Origin: JBGPIT01 sp041485125
GTDB lineage: Bacteria > Desulfobacterota > Binatia > UTPRO1
Direction of reading: 5' to 3'
DNA length: 6,611 bases
NCBI GenBank assembly: GCA_041485125.1
Contig: JBGPIT010000286.1
Location: 1-6,611, forward strand
Part shown: piece by piece, positions 5,424-6,611 of the stretch
Numbering within the stretch: position 1 is the stretch's first letter
How the letters are laid out: each line of letters begins with the position of its first letter
Program-made: the position numbers and the translations under genes
The notes under the pieces: generated by a model
Seen by the model: only the letters and a program-made list of their open reading frames with translations
Database searches by the model: none
What the model was told of the DNA's origin: nothing

Positions 5424-6611
5424 CTAGTTGCAGGTACCGTACGCCGGCGTCCAGTTGGTGCCGTCCTGGTAGGCGGCGAGAAAGCCGGGCTCGTACGGCA
5501 GCACGCTCAGCCAGAAGTTCTTGTAGGTGATGAGCGCGTTCGGCATGACCTTGTTGTTGCCGCACACGAACGCCTTGATGGTGTTCTTACGCCCACGGAA
5601 CGACGCGTAGGTGTTGAAGTCGATCGTCCCGGGGTTCGGCCGCTGCGCGATGTGGCAGGTGCGGCATGAGCGTGCGACGACGCTGGTGTAGAGCCCGCTT
5701 TGGGGCGCGCCCATCCAGCCGGGCGGAATGAAGCTCGGGTCGAGCGTGTTCACGCCGCCGGTCGTGAGGTGGTACCAGCCTTTGATCAGATCCGTGATCG
5801 GCTGGTGCGGCGCGCTGTGCATCACCATCAGATTGAGGGCCTTGAACGCCGGCTCCTGCTGCGCCTGCGTCAGCGTCCCATACCGGAACGTTGGCAGGTC
5901 GAACTCGCGGAAGCTCGACGCATCCGCCGTGAGCTGCGCGAGCGTGAGTGGGTTACTCGACCCGCCGTGACACACCTGGCAGAGCTCAGGCACGAACTTG
6001 ACGCCTTGGCCGTCGAGATCGGCACCGTTGGCACGTGGAGTGTTCGCGACCGCTCCGGGCGCGAACACGAAGAATTTGACGATCTTGCCGGCGGCCGCCT
6101 GCCCTTCGACCTCGGAGTACTCCATCGCGACGGCGGCAACGCGGTTGGCGACATTCGCCGTTTGGGCGGTGTTGGCATTGCCGGCGCTCTGGTCCGGCGC
6201 GCCGTAGTTGGTGACGTAGCAGGCAACCTTGCCGGCATTCTCGCTGCAGTGCATGTCGCGGCCGAATCCGAGGTCGTTGAAGTTCGTATAGGTCGCCCGC
6301 GACTCACCGACGGCGATGCCGTTGGCATTGAAGCCGTTGACGGTCCACCAATCGCCGAGCTTCGTCCGTAGATTGTTGGGGTCGACCAGCGTGTAGTAGT
6401 TGCCGGCCGCGGCTGCACTGCCCGCGCCTTTGAAGGTCAGGAACGCGTTCCCCGAGGCCGGAGGGGCGAGGTTGCGGCCGATGAACGCGTCGGAGTTGCA
6501 CGTGGTGTAGGGATAGGGTGGCACGACGTTGGGCACGATCGCGTTCCCGGCGTCGATGGTCTGGCTGGCGCCCGCGATGAGGTTCCCATTCGTGTCGAGC
6601 ACCTCGAGCAG
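5424..6611 (-). CDS. Di-heme c-type cytochrome-like protein, N-terminus outside the window
   Basis: Partial gene: the frame is open to the right window edge and begins there with LLEVLDTNGN, so the signal peptide and true start are missing. Numbering counts from the GTG at 6602, a convenience and probably not the start. Two heme-attachment sites are visible: C208-Q-V-C211-H212 and C313-R-T-C316-H317. M353 in KVMPNA, 36 residues after the second His, is a candidate distal ligand for heme 2. The roughly 200 residues before the first heme are not a recognisable cytochrome domain. They contain FNDLGFGRDMHC (108-119) and C128 in ACYVTNYG, suggesting a separate globular part with a possible C119-C128 disulfide. 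Residues 173-205 lead straight into heme 1. The protein ends with Cys-Asn. Heme attachment requires export to the periplasm. An electron-transfer or redox role is inferred; no partner or substrate is evident. I know of similar uncharacterised proteins only as a vague family resemblance. Confidence 0.85.
   Translation of the reverse strand: MLEVLDTNGNLIAGASQTIDAGNAIVPNVVPPYPYTTCNSDAFIGRNLAPPASGNAFLTFKGAGSAAAAGNYYTLVDPNNLRTKLGDWWTVNGFNANGIAVGESRATYTNFNDLGFGRDMHCSENAGKVACYVTNYGAPDQSAGNANTAQTANVANRVAAVAMEYSEVEGQAAAGKIVKFFVFAPGAVANTPRANGADLDGQGVKFVPELCQVCHGGSSNPLTLAQLTADASSFREFDLPTFRYGTLTQAQQEPAFKALNLMVMHSAPHQPITDLIKGWYHLTTGGVNTLDPSFIPPGWMGAPQSGLYTSVVARSCRTCHIAQRPNPGTIDFNTYASFRGRKNTIKAFVCGNNKVMPNALITYKNFWLSVLPYEPGFLAAYQDGTNWTPAYGTCN

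Noticed and set aside
5293..5565. N-terminal extension of the Cys-rich lipoprotein frame
   Set aside because: It overlaps the cytochrome C-terminus and the hairpin, and would bury the clear signal peptide that starts at 5292.
5700..6371. Plus-strand frame of 223 codons opposite the cytochrome gene
   Set aside because: It lacks recognisable motifs and its length is explained by GC bias; the minus strand has two CXXCH sites and balanced composition.

Overview
The window is gene-dense, very GC-rich bacterial DNA (GC/CG-ending codons dominate and long shadow frames appear opposite every real gene). It carries six protein genes and no RNA gene, insertion sequence or CRISPR array that I can see. 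A membrane-anchored periplasmic enzyme, a probable lipoprotein and a c-type cytochrome suggest a Gram-negative, respiring bacterium. A high-GC soil or sediment lineage such as Myxococcota or Binatota would fit, but nothing here settles the phylum.

Layout: (1) 24-2287, plus strand: a Rieske non-heme iron oxygenase followed by an M19 membrane dipeptidase whose GTG start overlaps the oxygenase stop by 4 bases, so the two are probably translationally coupled. (2) 3371-2229, minus strand: a membrane-anchored SGNH/GDSL-type hydrolase whose 3' end overlaps the dipeptidase 3' end by 59 bases, tail to tail. (3) 3453-4808, plus strand: a flavin monoamine-oxidase-like enzyme, divergent from the SGNH gene across an 81-base gap, with a clear Shine-Dalgarno. 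(4) 5292-4849, minus strand: a small cysteine-rich lipoprotein made of two 33-residue modules with exactly the same cysteine spacing. (5) 6611-5424, minus strand: the C-terminal part of a secreted-type protein with two CXXCH heme sites, running off the right edge. A perfect 13-bp hairpin follows its stop.

No gene-free stretch exceeds about 135 bases. The genes do not form one recognisable pathway. The only convincing co-expressed pair is oxygenase plus dipeptidase. Three genes act outside the cytoplasm by their N-termini (dipeptidase, SGNH protein, Cys-rich lipoprotein), and the cytochrome must be matured there.

Most worth a second look: the duplicated Cys-rich lipoprotein; the SGNH protein that keeps Ser and His but lacks the Asp of the C-terminal block; and the amine-oxidase homologue in which several residues typical of monoamine oxidases appear replaced. 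I see no clear evidence of a new multi-gene system.
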